From: JBDTSW01 sp051004675
GTDB taxonomy: Bacteria; Actinomycetota; Thermoleophilia; Solirubrobacterales; 70-9
Assembly: GCA_051004675.1 (NCBI GenBank)
Contig: JBPCKC010000013.1
Span: 10,133 to 74,132, forward strand
Length of the DNA stretch: 64,000 bases
Direction of reading: 5' to 3'
Positions 29,041 to 37,616 of this stretch are shown here, in pieces; within the stretch, counting starts at the first letter, position 1, and each line of letters opens with the position of its first letter. Made by a program: the position numbers and the translations under genes. A model generated the notes under the pieces. That model did not search any database, was not told the DNA's origin, and was given only the letters and a program-made list of their open reading frames with translations.

Positions 29041-29541
29041 CTATTCGCGCAGCCCGCACTGCCTCGAGCCGTAGGCGCGGGCCAGACGCTCGGCCTCGCG
29101 CAGGGGGGCGGGGAGCCCGTCGAGCGCAGCCTCGGGGTCGCCTTCGAGCGCGTCTGCCCCCCGCTCGGTCGCCGCGAGGATCGCCTCGACCTCGTCCTCG
29201 TCGCCGACCGGCGGCTCGAGCAGGCGGATCGTCTGCGCCTCGGCGCGGAGCTTCGGCACCACCACGCGGGTGACGATTCGCCGGACCTCCCTCGGGTCGG
29301 GCTCCTCCTGGGTGGCGAAGTCGTCGGCGGCGGCCTCGATCTGCGACTCCGCCGAGAAGCAGATCCGGTCCGCCTCGTAGATGAACTGGGCCTTGGTGAG
29401 GGGGGGTGGGTCCTCGGGAGCGGCCGGCGCGCTCGGCTCATCGCCCCCGCAGCCCACCAGGGCGAGCGCGAGGGCGATGACGCAGAGGTAGCTCAGACCC
29501 GCTGGATGATCGTGCCGGTGCCGATACCGCCGCCGCAGCAC
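29041..29541 (-). CDS. Lipoprotein of unknown function (paralogue of previous gene)
   Basis: 166 residues from a GTG at 29541 that overlaps the thiolase 3' end by 49 bases. This start gives a proper arginine-rich signal peptide with lipobox LALVGC. The mature domain follows the same plan as the gene downstream: ADRICFSAESQIEAAADD ... RVVVPKLRAEAQTIRLLEPP ... EVEAILAATE ... SRQCG, including the conserved cysteine pair. Function unknown. Confidence 0.72.
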   Translation of the reverse strand: MLRRRYRHRHDHPAGLSYLCVIALALALVGCGGDEPSAPAAPEDPPPLTKAQFIYEADRICFSAESQIEAAADDFATQEEPDPREVRRIVTRVVVPKLRAEAQTIRLLEPPVGDEDEVEAILAATERGADALEGDPEAALDGLPAPLREAERLARAYGSRQCGLRE

Positions 29542-30680
29542 ATCGTGACGAGGCCGGTCTCCTTGTCGGAGCGCTCCATCTCGTGCAGCAGCGTCGTCAT
29601 CAGGCGGGCGCCGGTCGAGCCGAGGGGATGGCCCAGCGCGATTGCGCCGCCGTTGACGTTGACGCGGTCCATGTCGGGCTCGAGCTCACGGCGCCAGGCC
29701 GCGAGCACCGATGCGAAGGCCTCGTTGACCTCGAACAGATCGATGTCGCCGATCGTCATCCCGTTGCGCTCGAGCAACTTCCGAGTCGCGGGAATCGGGC
29801 CCGTGAGCATCATCACCGGGTCGACGCCGACGGCCGTCTGATCGACGATCCGCGCCCGCGGGGTGAGACCCAGCGCATCGGCCTTCTCACGGGCCATGAC
29901 GAGCACGGCGGCGGCGCCGTCGGAGACCTGCGAGGAGTTGCCGGCCGTGATCTTGCCGTCCTCCTTGAAGGCCGGCTTGAGCTGCGAGAGCGCCTCGATG
30001 GTTGTGTCGGGGCGGATTCCCTGATCGGCCGAGTGAGTGTCGCCGTTGACCGCGATCGGCACGATCTCGCGGTCAAAGCGACCGTCGGAGGCCGCCTTCG
30101 CGGCGAGCTGGTGCGAGCGGACGCCGATCTCGTCGAGCTCGGAGCGGGGGATCTCCCACTTGTCGGCGATCATCTCGGCCGAAATTCCCTGGGGGACCAG
30201 GTTGAAGCGCTCCATCAGCTCCGGGGTGAATGCCATCCCGTGCTCCTGCTGGACGGCGAGGCCGTCGGCGAAGGAGATGTGACCCATGTGCTCGACGCCG
30301 CCGCCGATCGCAACGTCGTGGACGCCCGAGGCCACGAGCGCCGCGGCGAAGTTGATCGCCTGCTGCGCCGAGCCGCACTGGCGGTCGATGGTGGTCGCGG
30401 GGGTCTCGATCGGCAGCCCGGCCTCGAGCCAGGCGTTGCGGCCGATGTTGAAGGCCTGCTCGCCGAACTGCTGGACACAGCCGGTGACGATGTCCTCGAC
30501 CTCCGAGGCGTCGACGCCGGAGCGCTCGATCAGCTCCGCGTAGGTCTTCGACAGGAGGTTCGAGGGGTGGGTGTCCTTGTAGATGCCCTTCTCCGGATGA
30601 CCACGGCCGATCGGGGTGCGGACCGCCTCGACGATCACTACCTCGCGGCCCTGGAACTTGCCGTTGCCGTTGCTGGTCAT
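29493..30680 (-). CDS. Acetyl-CoA acyltransferase (thiolase)
   Basis: 395 residues. Last step of beta-oxidation, cleaving 3-ketoacyl-CoA. The nucleophilic cysteine is in IDRQCGSAQQAI, the catalytic His in ALGHPLGSTGAR, and the second Cys in TMCCGGGIGTG. Length and motifs suit a degradative thiolase, though a biosynthetic acetoacetyl-CoA role is possible. Its promoter has the same palindrome as the acyl-CoA dehydrogenase. The lipoprotein gene overlaps its end. Confidence 0.93.
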   Translation of the reverse strand: MTSNGNGKFQGREVVIVEAVRTPIGRGHPEKGIYKDTHPSNLLSKTYAELIERSGVDASEVEDIVTGCVQQFGEQAFNIGRNAWLEAGLPIETPATTIDRQCGSAQQAINFAAALVASGVHDVAIGGGVEHMGHISFADGLAVQQEHGMAFTPELMERFNLVPQGISAEMIADKWEIPRSELDEIGVRSHQLAAKAASDGRFDREIVPIAVNGDTHSADQGIRPDTTIEALSQLKPAFKEDGKITAGNSSQVSDGAAAVLVMAREKADALGLTPRARIVDQTAVGVDPVMMLTGPIPATRKLLERNGMTIGDIDLFEVNEAFASVLAAWRRELEPDMDRVNVNGGAIALGHPLGSTGARLMTTLLHEMERSDKETGLVTMCCGGGIGTGTIIQRV

Positions 30681-30723
30681 CTGTTGCCTCCTGAAGATCG
30701 GGTCCCGGCAACGATACCGAACC

Positions 30724-30739
30724 GACTGACCGGTCAGTC
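30724..30739. promoter_or_regulatory. TetR-family operator, 16-bp palindrome
   Basis: GACTGACCGGTCAGTC ends 44 bases before the thiolase start and shares its entire core with the operator at 25972-25989. It lies between divergent genes, so it could also affect the small gene at 30800. Confidence 0.75.
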
Positions 30740-30799
30740 AACTACGCGCCACGCCGTGCGGCGCGCCCTCCCCGTCGCGGTTTGCGGAATGCTTGCGGG

Positions 30800-31183
30800 G
30801 TGCCCTCCGCGCCCGAGCTGATCTCCTACCGCCGCCGCGGAGGCTACGCCGGACTGAGCCAACGGCTCTCCGTGTACGAGGACGGCCGGGTCGAGCTCCA
30901 CGACCGCAAGACCGGGAAGCGCACCGAGGTACAGGCGACGGACGCGGAGCTCGCCGGCCTCCGCTCCGTCCTCGACTCGATCCCGGCGAGCCGCTGGCAT
31001 TCGCTCGGCGGCGCGATCGCCCGCCGCATGCTGCCCAACCCGCACGAGGCGATGCGCTTCGAGGTACGCGCCGCGCCGGGCCGCCTGGGGGGCGCCTCCG
31101 GGTCGACCGAGGCGGACCTCGGCCCGCTCCTCGCCGAGCTCGACGAGCTGCTCGCGCGGGCGGTCCGGGCAGGCCGCAACTAG
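30800..31183 (+). CDS. Small protein, possibly emfourin-like
   Basis: 127 residues from a GTG at 30800; a TTG at 30782 is possible. The start RRRGGYAGLSQRLSVYEDGRVEL and the following ELAGLRSVLDSI recall the beta-sheet family of protease inhibitors named after emfourin, but the resemblance is weak and from memory. No signal peptide or membrane segment. It is divergent from the thiolase. Treat the function as unknown. Confidence 0.55.
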   Translation: MPSAPELISYRRRGGYAGLSQRLSVYEDGRVELHDRKTGKRTEVQATDAELAGLRSVLDSIPASRWHSLGGAIARRMLPNPHEAMRFEVRAAPGRLGGASGSTEADLGPLLAELDELLARAVRAGRN

Positions 31184-31281
31184 CCGGCAGGGTCGGCCGG
31201 CGCAGGGCTGCCCGCGCGCGATCGAGCGGCGCACCGGCCCCCGCCCGTCCGGATCGGCGTTGCTGATACAACCGCGAGCCC

Positions 31282-32106
31282 TTGACCGCGCCCAACGGGT
31301 ACGAGTCGCCGGCGATCGCCGGCAGCGGCACCATCGCCTGCGGGCTGGCGGCGTGCGCCACCGTCCTCGGCGACGTGCGGATCCTGGCTCGCAGCGACAC
31401 CTCCGCGTGGAAGGCGCAGGAGAGCGCGCAGTCCCTGGCCACCAAGGTCGACGGGGGTTCCCGCGACCGGATCAAGGTCACCACCGACCCAGCCCAGCTG
31501 GCGGGCTGCGACCTCGTCGTCGAGGCGATCGTGGAAGACCTCGAGAGCAAGGCCGAGCTGCTCGGGACGGTCGGCGAGGCCTCCCCGGAGGCCGACCTGG
31601 CCACGACGACCTCCTCGCTCTCCGTGCACGCCATCGCCGCGGCCTGCGGGCACCCCGATCGCCTTCTGGGCCTTCACGTGTTCAACCCCCCGCACCGCAT
31701 GGAACTGGTGGAGCTGTGCCTGCCGGACGGGCTGCGGGACGGAGCCGCCGACCGGGCGCGGCGCTGGTGCGAGGCGCTCGGCAAGAGCGCGATCGAGGTC
31801 CCCGACACCGCCGGCTTCGTCGTCAACCGGCTCATCTTTCCCTACCTGTTCGACGCCGTCCGGCTCCTCGAGCGCACCGGCATGGAGCCGGCGGACGTGG
31901 ATACCTGCATGCGCCTGGGGGCGGGGCACCCGATGGGCCCGCTGGCCCTGCTCGACTTCGTCGGCCTCGACGTGGCCGTCGCGATCGGCGAGAGCCTGGA
32001 GACCGAGTCGGGCGAGCCTGCCCACGGGGCGCCCGAGCGAATCCGGGCGCTGATCGGCCAGGGGCGCTTGGGCCGCAAGTCGGGCGGCGGGTTCTTCGAC
32101 TACTAG
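31282..32106 (+). CDS. 3-hydroxyacyl-CoA dehydrogenase
   Basis: 274 residues, starting at TTG. Oxidises 3-hydroxyacyl-CoA with NAD. Rossmann motif AIAGSGTIACGLA, then VVEAIVEDLESKAEL, the catalytic HVFNPPHRMELVEL, and PDTAGFVVNRL before the helical C-terminal domain (GHPMGPLALLDFVGLD). It is shorter at the N-terminus of the NAD domain than most homologues. Together with the thiolase and acyl-CoA dehydrogenase it fits beta-oxidation or butanoyl-CoA metabolism. Confidence 0.9.
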   Translation: MTAPNGYESPAIAGSGTIACGLAACATVLGDVRILARSDTSAWKAQESAQSLATKVDGGSRDRIKVTTDPAQLAGCDLVVEAIVEDLESKAELLGTVGEASPEADLATTTSSLSVHAIAAACGHPDRLLGLHVFNPPHRMELVELCLPDGLRDGAADRARRWCEALGKSAIEVPDTAGFVVNRLIFPYLFDAVRLLERTGMEPADVDTCMRLGAGHPMGPLALLDFVGLDVAVAIGESLETESGEPAHGAPERIRALIGQGRLGRKSGGGFFDY

Positions 32107-32125
32107 GCCGCTCGGAGGCCGGGGC

Positions 32126-32368
32126 TCAGGCCGCGGCCCGCCGGCGCTTCCCGGTGAGGTCCCAGATCACGTCGGCCTCCGAGATGCCCTGGCGATGCGC
32201 CGCCGCGATCACGTCCTCCCACGGGAGCTGCGCGTCGGGGAGGTCGTCCCAGCGGGCCAGCTCGAGCGCCTCGAGCGCTCCGCGAAGCGCGGGGCCTAGG
32301 TGCTCCTCCGAGCGGAGCACCGCCCTCAGGACCTCGAGCTGCTTTTCGGTGAGCCGCACGACCCACAT
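32126..32368 (-). CDS. Small protein of unknown function
   Basis: 80 residues with MWVVRLTEKQLEVLRAVLRSEEHLG at the start and WEDVIAAAHRQGISEADVIWDLTGKRRR near the end, both helical. No signal peptide. Not a family I recognise. The gene is convergent with the hydroxyacyl-CoA dehydrogenase and upstream of nothing obvious; its coding character is supported by its protein-like composition only. Confidence 0.5.
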   Translation of the reverse strand: MWVVRLTEKQLEVLRAVLRSEEHLGPALRGALEALELARWDDLPDAQLPWEDVIAAAHRQGISEADVIWDLTGKRRRAAA

Positions 32369-32433
32369 GGCTGCCCCTTCATGGCCGGACCGAGTGCAGG
32401 TGAAGCTAGTTCGGCGGGCGGACAGAAACCGTG

Positions 32434-33747
32434 TCAGCCGGGCTCGGGCGCGGAGATCGCCCGGTGCTCGCCGGTGACCGTGCGGATCCGAACGGCGACG
32501 ATCCGGTTCTCGCGGACCGACTCGACCCGCACCTGATAGCCGTTGGCGTGGATCACGTCCCCGCGCCGCGGCAGCCGGCCGAGCTCGCTGAACACGTACC
32601 CGCCGACCGAGTTGAAGGCGTCGGAATCCACCGGCAGCCTGATCCCGGCGTCCTCGAGGTCGCCGATCGGCACGTGGCCGCGCACGTACCAGTCCCCGTC
32701 GGTGAGGCGGCGAAGCGAGGTCGAGCGGGGGTCGGTCTCGTCCTCGATCTCCCCCACGACCTCCTCGAGGATGTCCTCCACCGTGACGATCCCCACCGTC
32801 CGCCCGTACTCGTCGGAGACCACGCCCAGCGAGCTGCGCTGCCGCTGGAGCTCGGCGAGCAGGTCATCGAGCGGCTTCGTCTCGGGAAAGATCGGGACCT
32901 CGCGGATCGCCGGCTCGATCGAGGTGTCGGCGCCGGCGTTCATGTAGAGCCGGACGAGGCTGTTGTTGTGGACCACGCCGCGCACCTTGTCGGGGTTGTC
33001 GTCCTCGATCACCACCAAGCGTGTGTGGCCGGACGAGACGCAACTGCGAAGCGCCGCCTCGACCGTCCCGTCGGCGTTGACGGTGACCACCGCCGGGATC
33101 GGCGTCATCACCTCGCGAGCCTCCTGCTCGTGGAGGTGGAAGACCCCGCCGAGCATCCCGGCCTCCCCCGGGTCGAGGATCGCCGAGCCCCGGATGATCT
33201 CCCTCAGGTCGTTCGCCGTGTGCTTCTCCTCGATGTCGCCGGGGCGAACGCCGAAGGCGCGCAGGATCGCGTTCGAGAGCTTGTTCAGAACGAACGTGAA
33301 CGGCGCGCTGGCGATCCGGAACCAGTTCACGGGGCGCGAGAGGACGCGCGCGGTCGCTTCGGGCCGCGTGATTGCGAGCATCTTGGGGACCTGCTCGCCG
33401 ATGGTGATGTGAAGCGTCGTCGCCAGGGCGAAGGCGATCGCAACCGAGATCCCGGTCGTGGCGGCGTCGGGCAGGTCGCCCAGCAGCGGCTCGATCAGCG
33501 TCGCGATCGCCGGCTCGCCGAGGAAGCCGATCCCGATCGAGGCGACCGTGATGCCCAGCTGGCACGCCGAGAGGACCTCGTCGATCTTCCCGAGCTGCTC
33601 GAGGACGGCGTCCACGTCGGCCTCGCCCTCCTTCGCCAGCGCCTCGAGGCGACTGCGGCGGCTGCGCACCAGCGCGAACTCGGCCGCGACGAAGAGGCCG
33701 TTCAGCGCGACGAGCAGCAGCAGGGCGACGAGCGCGAGGGCCGTCAT
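32434..33747 (-). CDS. CNNM/CorC-type membrane protein with CBS domains (HlyC/CorC family)
   Basis: 437 residues. An N-terminal DUF21/CNNM membrane domain (helices in residues ~1-150), two CBS domains (MTPIPAVVTVNADGTVEAAL... and PLDDLLAELQRQRSSLGVVSDEYGRTVGIVT), the connecting EEVVGEIEDE, and a C-terminal CorC_HlyC domain (VRGHVPIGDLEDAG). Homologues are linked to magnesium or cobalt efflux and not to true haemolysis. Complete. Confidence 0.9.
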   Translation of the reverse strand: MTALALVALLLLVALNGLFVAAEFALVRSRRSRLEALAKEGEADVDAVLEQLGKIDEVLSACQLGITVASIGIGFLGEPAIATLIEPLLGDLPDAATTGISVAIAFALATTLHITIGEQVPKMLAITRPEATARVLSRPVNWFRIASAPFTFVLNKLSNAILRAFGVRPGDIEEKHTANDLREIIRGSAILDPGEAGMLGGVFHLHEQEAREVMTPIPAVVTVNADGTVEAALRSCVSSGHTRLVVIEDDNPDKVRGVVHNNSLVRLYMNAGADTSIEPAIREVPIFPETKPLDDLLAELQRQRSSLGVVSDEYGRTVGIVTVEDILEEVVGEIEDETDPRSTSLRRLTDGDWYVRGHVPIGDLEDAGIRLPVDSDAFNSVGGYVFSELGRLPRRGDVIHANGYQVRVESVRENRIVAVRIRTVTGEHRAISAPEPG

Positions 33748-33865
33748 CTAGGGGGCCAAGCGGCGCCGGTACTTCGAGGAAGCGGATCGTCGTCCACGAG
33801 GACGGCCAGAAGGTAGCAGGGGGTCGGGCGTACCTGGGGGCGCACGCGCGCGCCCACCCCCCCAT

Positions 33866-33931
33866 GGGGTCAGACCCCTATCACGAAAGTGTCACGGACC
33901 CCTGCAAATCCCGCAAAAGGGGTCTGACCCC
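33866..33931. repeat. Paired inverted copies of GGGGTC(T/A)GACCCC (REP-like)
   Basis: GGGGTCAGACCCC at 33866-33878 and its reverse complement GGGGTCTGACCCC at 33919-33931. The second is extended to AAGGGGTCTGACCCCTT and is itself a hairpin. They lie in the 208-bp gap between the CorC-type gene and the PLP decarboxylase. This motif is widespread in bacterial genomes as a repetitive extragenic palindrome. Confidence 0.6.
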
Positions 33932-33955
33932 TTGGGGGGTTGCTAGCGTCGCCGC

Positions 33956-35434
33956 GTGGCCGTCAGCTCGGATCAGAGCCGGACTCCCTACCTCGACGCG
34001 CTCGCCGCGTACCGCCAACGTAACCCCGGGCGATTCGTGGTGCCGGGCCACAAGGGCGGCCCCGCGGCCGACCCGGGGCTGCGCGAGGCGATCGGGCTCG
34101 CGGCGCTCGAGCTGGACATACCGGCGGGCATGCCCGGGATCGACGTGGGCGCCGACCTCTCACGCAACTTCTTCCAGCAGGCGCAGGACCTGGCCGCCCA
34201 GGCCTGGGGGGCCAAGCGCTCGTGGTTCCTGGTCAACGGGGGCTCCGGCGGCAACCACGCTGTCTGCCTCGCGCTCGCCCATACGGGCAAGAGCGTCGTC
34301 GTCCAGCGAAACGGCCACTCATCGACGGTCGACGGGCTCATCCTCGCCGGGCTCGAGCCCCACTTCGTGGCCCCCGAGATCGACGCCGAGCTGGGGATCG
34401 CCCACTGCGCGAGGCCGGAGAGTGTCGAGCGGGCGCTCGCGGAGAGCCCCGAGGCGGCCGCCGTGATGATCACGTCCCCCACGTACTTCGGGGCAGTGGC
34501 CGATGTGGCGTCACTGGCCGAGATCTGCCACGCCGCGGGAATCCCGCTGTGCGTGGACGAGGCCTGGGGCGCGCACCTGCGCTTCTCGTCCAGGCTGCCC
34601 GCCTCGGCGCTCGAGTGCGGCGCCGACGTCGTTCTCTCCTCCACCCACAAGATCGTGGGGAGCCTCACCCAGTCGGCGATCCTGCACCTCGGGGAGAACG
34701 GGCGCCTGGACGAGCGCGTGTTGGACCGCGCCGTGACGCTGATCGAGTCGACGAGCCCCAGCGGGCTGCTGAGCGCCTCGCTCGATGCGGCCCGCCGGCA
34801 CGCCGCCGTGCACGGGGAGGCGCTCCTGGCGGAGGCGGTCGACTCCCTCGCGGGGCTTCGCGAAGAGATCCGCCGCATCCCGGGGCTCGACGTCGTCGAC
34901 GAGCGGATCGTGGGCCGGCCCGGGGTTCACGCCTACGACCCGCTCCGCTTGGTGGTGGACGTCCGCGGCACGGGAGCCACCGGCCATCGCATCGCCGAGC
35001 TGATGCGCGAGGTGGACGACATCAACATGGAGCTCGCCTCCGAGAACATCGTCCTGGCTGTGTTCGGGCTCGGCGAGGAGGTGGCCCGCTCGGGCGAGCG
35101 CCTCCTGGGAGGGCTGCGCCACGCCGTCGAGCGGGCGGGCGAGGCCGGCCAGGACGTCGGACCCTTCGCGACCCCTCCTCCCTGGGGCCCAACCGTGCTT
35201 TCACCCCGCCGTGCGTTCCTCGGGCCCCAGGAGGTCGTGCCGTTCGCCCAGGCGGAGGGCCGCGTGGCGGCCGAGTCGCTCGCGGCGTACCCGCCGGGAG
35301 TTCCCAACGTCCTGCCGGGCGAGCGTCTCACCGCCCCCACGCTCACCTACATCGCAGACTCGATCGCGCACGGCGGCTGGGTGCGGGGCGCGAGCGATCG
35401 CAGCCTGGCGACGATCCGCGTGGTGGTCGAATGA
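33956..35434 (+). CDS. PLP-dependent Orn/Lys/Arg decarboxylase-family enzyme
   Basis: 492 residues, GTG start. Fold type I PLP enzyme of the bacterial Orn/Lys/Arg decarboxylase family: FVVPGHKGG, the ring-stacking His in NGHSSTVDG, the aspartate in CVDEAWGAHL, and the PLP lysine in SSTHKIVGS. It is shorter than inducible E. coli decarboxylases, lacking their N-terminal wing domain, like the Bacillus SpeA type. It overlaps the next gene by 4 bases. Arginine is the likeliest substrate given the neighbours, but lysine or ornithine is possible. Confidence 0.85.
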   Translation: MAVSSDQSRTPYLDALAAYRQRNPGRFVVPGHKGGPAADPGLREAIGLAALELDIPAGMPGIDVGADLSRNFFQQAQDLAAQAWGAKRSWFLVNGGSGGNHAVCLALAHTGKSVVVQRNGHSSTVDGLILAGLEPHFVAPEIDAELGIAHCARPESVERALAESPEAAAVMITSPTYFGAVADVASLAEICHAAGIPLCVDEAWGAHLRFSSRLPASALECGADVVLSSTHKIVGSLTQSAILHLGENGRLDERVLDRAVTLIESTSPSGLLSASLDAARRHAAVHGEALLAEAVDSLAGLREEIRRIPGLDVVDERIVGRPGVHAYDPLRLVVDVRGTGATGHRIAELMREVDDINMELASENIVLAVFGLGEEVARSGERLLGGLRHAVERAGEAGQDVGPFATPPPWGPTVLSPRRAFLGPQEVVPFAQAEGRVAAESLAAYPPGVPNVLPGERLTAPTLTYIADSIAHGGWVRGASDRSLATIRVVVE

Positions 35435-36294
35435 CGCGGTGGGGGGCCGACTCGGAGTACGGCGTCCTGCGCGACGTGCTCCTCTGCCCGCCGGAGAACT
35501 TCACCTGGCGGCCGACGAGCGCGATCTCGAGGGCGACGCTCGACTCCGGCCGCGTCTTCGACCGGGAGCGGGCGCTCGCCCAACACGCCGAGCTCGTCTC
35601 GGCCTACGAGTCCGCCGGCGTCGCCTGCCACTTCCTCGAGCCCGCAGAGGGCCTCCCCTACCAGGTGTTCGCGCGGGACTCGAGCGTCACGACGCCGTGG
35701 GGAGCCTTCGTCACCTCCCCCATGCAGCAGTGGCGCCGGGGCGAGTACGCCCCGGTCGTGCGCTTCTACCAGGGGGCGGAGATCCCGATCTGGCAGATGG
35801 CCAGCGCGGGAGCGATCGAGGGCGGCGACGTCATGATCGTCGAGCCGGGCTGCGTCGTGATCGGCACCGGCGAGTCGCGGACCGAGCTTCCCGCCGCCCG
35901 GCAGCTCGCCGAATTCTTCGAGGCGGAGGGCTGGGAGGCGCGGGTCGAGCCGATCCCGGGCCACTTCCTCCATATCGACGTCCTGCTGGCGATCCTCGCT
36001 CCCAAGCTCGCCGCGGTGTGCACCGAGTACGCCTCGGGCGGGCTGGTCCGCTGGCTCACCGCCAAGGGCTTCGAGCTGCTCGACGTGCCGGGTCCCGACG
36101 CCTGGAAGCTCGGGGTGAACGCGATGTCGCTGGGCGGCGATCGGGTTCTGACCGGCGCGGGGGCCACCTCGCTGAACGACCAGATGAGCGCGCGCGGGCT
36201 CGAGCTGGTGGCCCCCGAGCTCGACATGTTCACCTTGGGCGGCGGCGGGGCCCATTGCCTATCTCAGGCGCTTCGCCGCGACCGGCTCGGATGA
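35431..36294 (+). CDS. Guanidino-group-modifying enzyme (amidinotransferase/DDAH-like)
   Basis: 287 residues. Catalytic set of this superfamily: FARDSS and EGGD motifs, His in PGHFLHIDVL, and nucleophilic Cys in GGGAHCLS near the C-terminus. Members hydrolyse or transfer the amidino group of arginine-like substrates (dimethylarginine, arginine, agmatine). Overlaps the PLP decarboxylase (ATGA) and is followed after 22 bases by the M20 hydrolase. Placed between those two, an agmatine-deiminase-like role is a reasonable inference, not a proven one. Confidence 0.82.
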   Translation: MTRWGADSEYGVLRDVLLCPPENFTWRPTSAISRATLDSGRVFDRERALAQHAELVSAYESAGVACHFLEPAEGLPYQVFARDSSVTTPWGAFVTSPMQQWRRGEYAPVVRFYQGAEIPIWQMASAGAIEGGDVMIVEPGCVVIGTGESRTELPAARQLAEFFEAEGWEARVEPIPGHFLHIDVLLAILAPKLAAVCTEYASGGLVRWLTAKGFELLDVPGPDAWKLGVNAMSLGGDRVLTGAGATSLNDQMSARGLELVAPELDMFTLGGGGAHCLSQALRRDRLG

Positions 36295-36316
36295 ACGACA
36301 GCACACCGGGCGCCGG

Positions 36317-37561
36317 ATGACCGCCGCAGGCCCCGCGATCGACGCGGCCCGCGTGATCGCCGACCTGCGAGAGCTGGATCGCCGCACCGGCGGGGCCGAC
36401 GGGGCGCGGCGCGTGTGCTGGACCGAGACCTGGCGCGAGGCGCGGGACTTCCTGGCCGAGCTCCTGACCGAGATCGGGGCCGAGCCCGAGCGCGACGAGG
36501 CCGGCAACCTGTGGGCCCGGATCGGCGACGGAGACGAGCTGGCCGTCGCCGTCGGCTCCCATATCGACTCGGTGCCGGCCGGCGGGTGGCTCGACGGCGC
36601 GCTGGGCGTGATGGCGGGCGTCGGCGTGCTGCGAGCGTGGGCGTCGTCCGGGCGCATGCCGCAGGCACCGCTCGTCCTCGTCGACTGGGCCGACGAGGAG
36701 GGAGCTCGGTTCGGCCGCAGCCTCTTCGGGAGCTCAGCTTTCTCCGGCACCCTCGACGTCGCGGCCGTGGGCGAGCTGCGGGACGCCGATGACGTGGCCC
36801 TGCCCGATGCGCTGGCCGAGAACGGGGTCCAACTCGACCGCGTCGGAGACTGCGGCTCACGCCGCGATGGCCTGGGCGCCTACCTCGAGCTGCACATCGA
36901 GCAGGGCCCGGTGCTCGAGGCCGAGGGCGTCGCGACGGCCGCGGTCAACGGATGCGCCGGCGTCGAGCGCCACCGCTTCCGGATCACGGGCCAGGCCTCC
37001 CACGCCGGGACGACGCCCATGGAGCTGCGCCGCGACGCGGGCCTCGCGGCGGCCGACGCGGCCCTGCGCATCGAGGGCATCGGCCGCGAGCACGACGGGG
37101 TCGCGACCACGGGCGTGCTTCGCCTGGACCCTGGGATCCCGACCGCCGTGGCGGGGGGCGCCGAGCTGGTGGCCGACCTGCGCCACCGCGACGCCGGCCG
37201 ACTCGAGGCAATGCTCGCCGCGGCCCGCGACGCCGCCGCCGACTCCGCGGCCGCCCGCGAGTGCTCCGTCATTGGGGAGGAGATCTGGCGGATCGAGCCG
37301 CTGGCGTTCGACCCCGAGCTGGTCGAGCAGGCACGCCATGCGTGCCGCGAGGCGAGCGGGACCGAGCGCGAGCTGACCAGCGGCGCCCTCCACGACGCGG
37401 CCGAGGTGTCCCGCCACATCCCCACCGCGATGATCTTCGTCCCCTCGCTCGGGGGCCTCTCCCACACCGAGCGCGAGGACACCCGGGCATCCGACCTCGC
37501 CACGGGCATCGATGCATTCGGCCGGCTGGCGAACAGGGTGCTCGGGGAGATCGCGGTGTAA
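36317..37561 (+). CDS. M20-family Zn amidase (carbamoyl-amino acid hydrolase/allantoate amidohydrolase type)
   Basis: 414 residues. Metal-binding motifs are in order: SHIDSVPAGGWLDGALGV, DEEGARFGRS, the EQGPVLE signature, SHAGTTPM in the lid/dimer domain, and ALHDAAEV near the end. This subfamily removes carbamoyl groups (N-carbamoyl amino acids, ureidopropionate, allantoate). As third gene of the arginine-type cluster it could process a ureido product of the upstream enzyme. Confidence 0.88.
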   Translation: MTAAGPAIDAARVIADLRELDRRTGGADGARRVCWTETWREARDFLAELLTEIGAEPERDEAGNLWARIGDGDELAVAVGSHIDSVPAGGWLDGALGVMAGVGVLRAWASSGRMPQAPLVLVDWADEEGARFGRSLFGSSAFSGTLDVAAVGELRDADDVALPDALAENGVQLDRVGDCGSRRDGLGAYLELHIEQGPVLEAEGVATAAVNGCAGVERHRFRITGQASHAGTTPMELRRDAGLAAADAALRIEGIGREHDGVATTGVLRLDPGIPTAVAGGAELVADLRHRDAGRLEAMLAAARDAAADSAAARECSVIGEEIWRIEPLAFDPELVEQARHACREASGTERELTSGALHDAAEVSRHIPTAMIFVPSLGGLSHTEREDTRASDLATGIDAFGRLANRVLGEIAV

Positions 37562-37616
37562 CGGCCCGGGCGCCGGTCTGACTGCCCCCTAAAGACCCCT
37601 CGACCGAAGGAGATCC

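Noticed and set aside
34222..36294. 690-codon frame covering two genes in another phase
   Set aside because: Only its last 287 codons are the guanidino-modifying enzyme; the first part is a shifted frame of the PLP decarboxylase.
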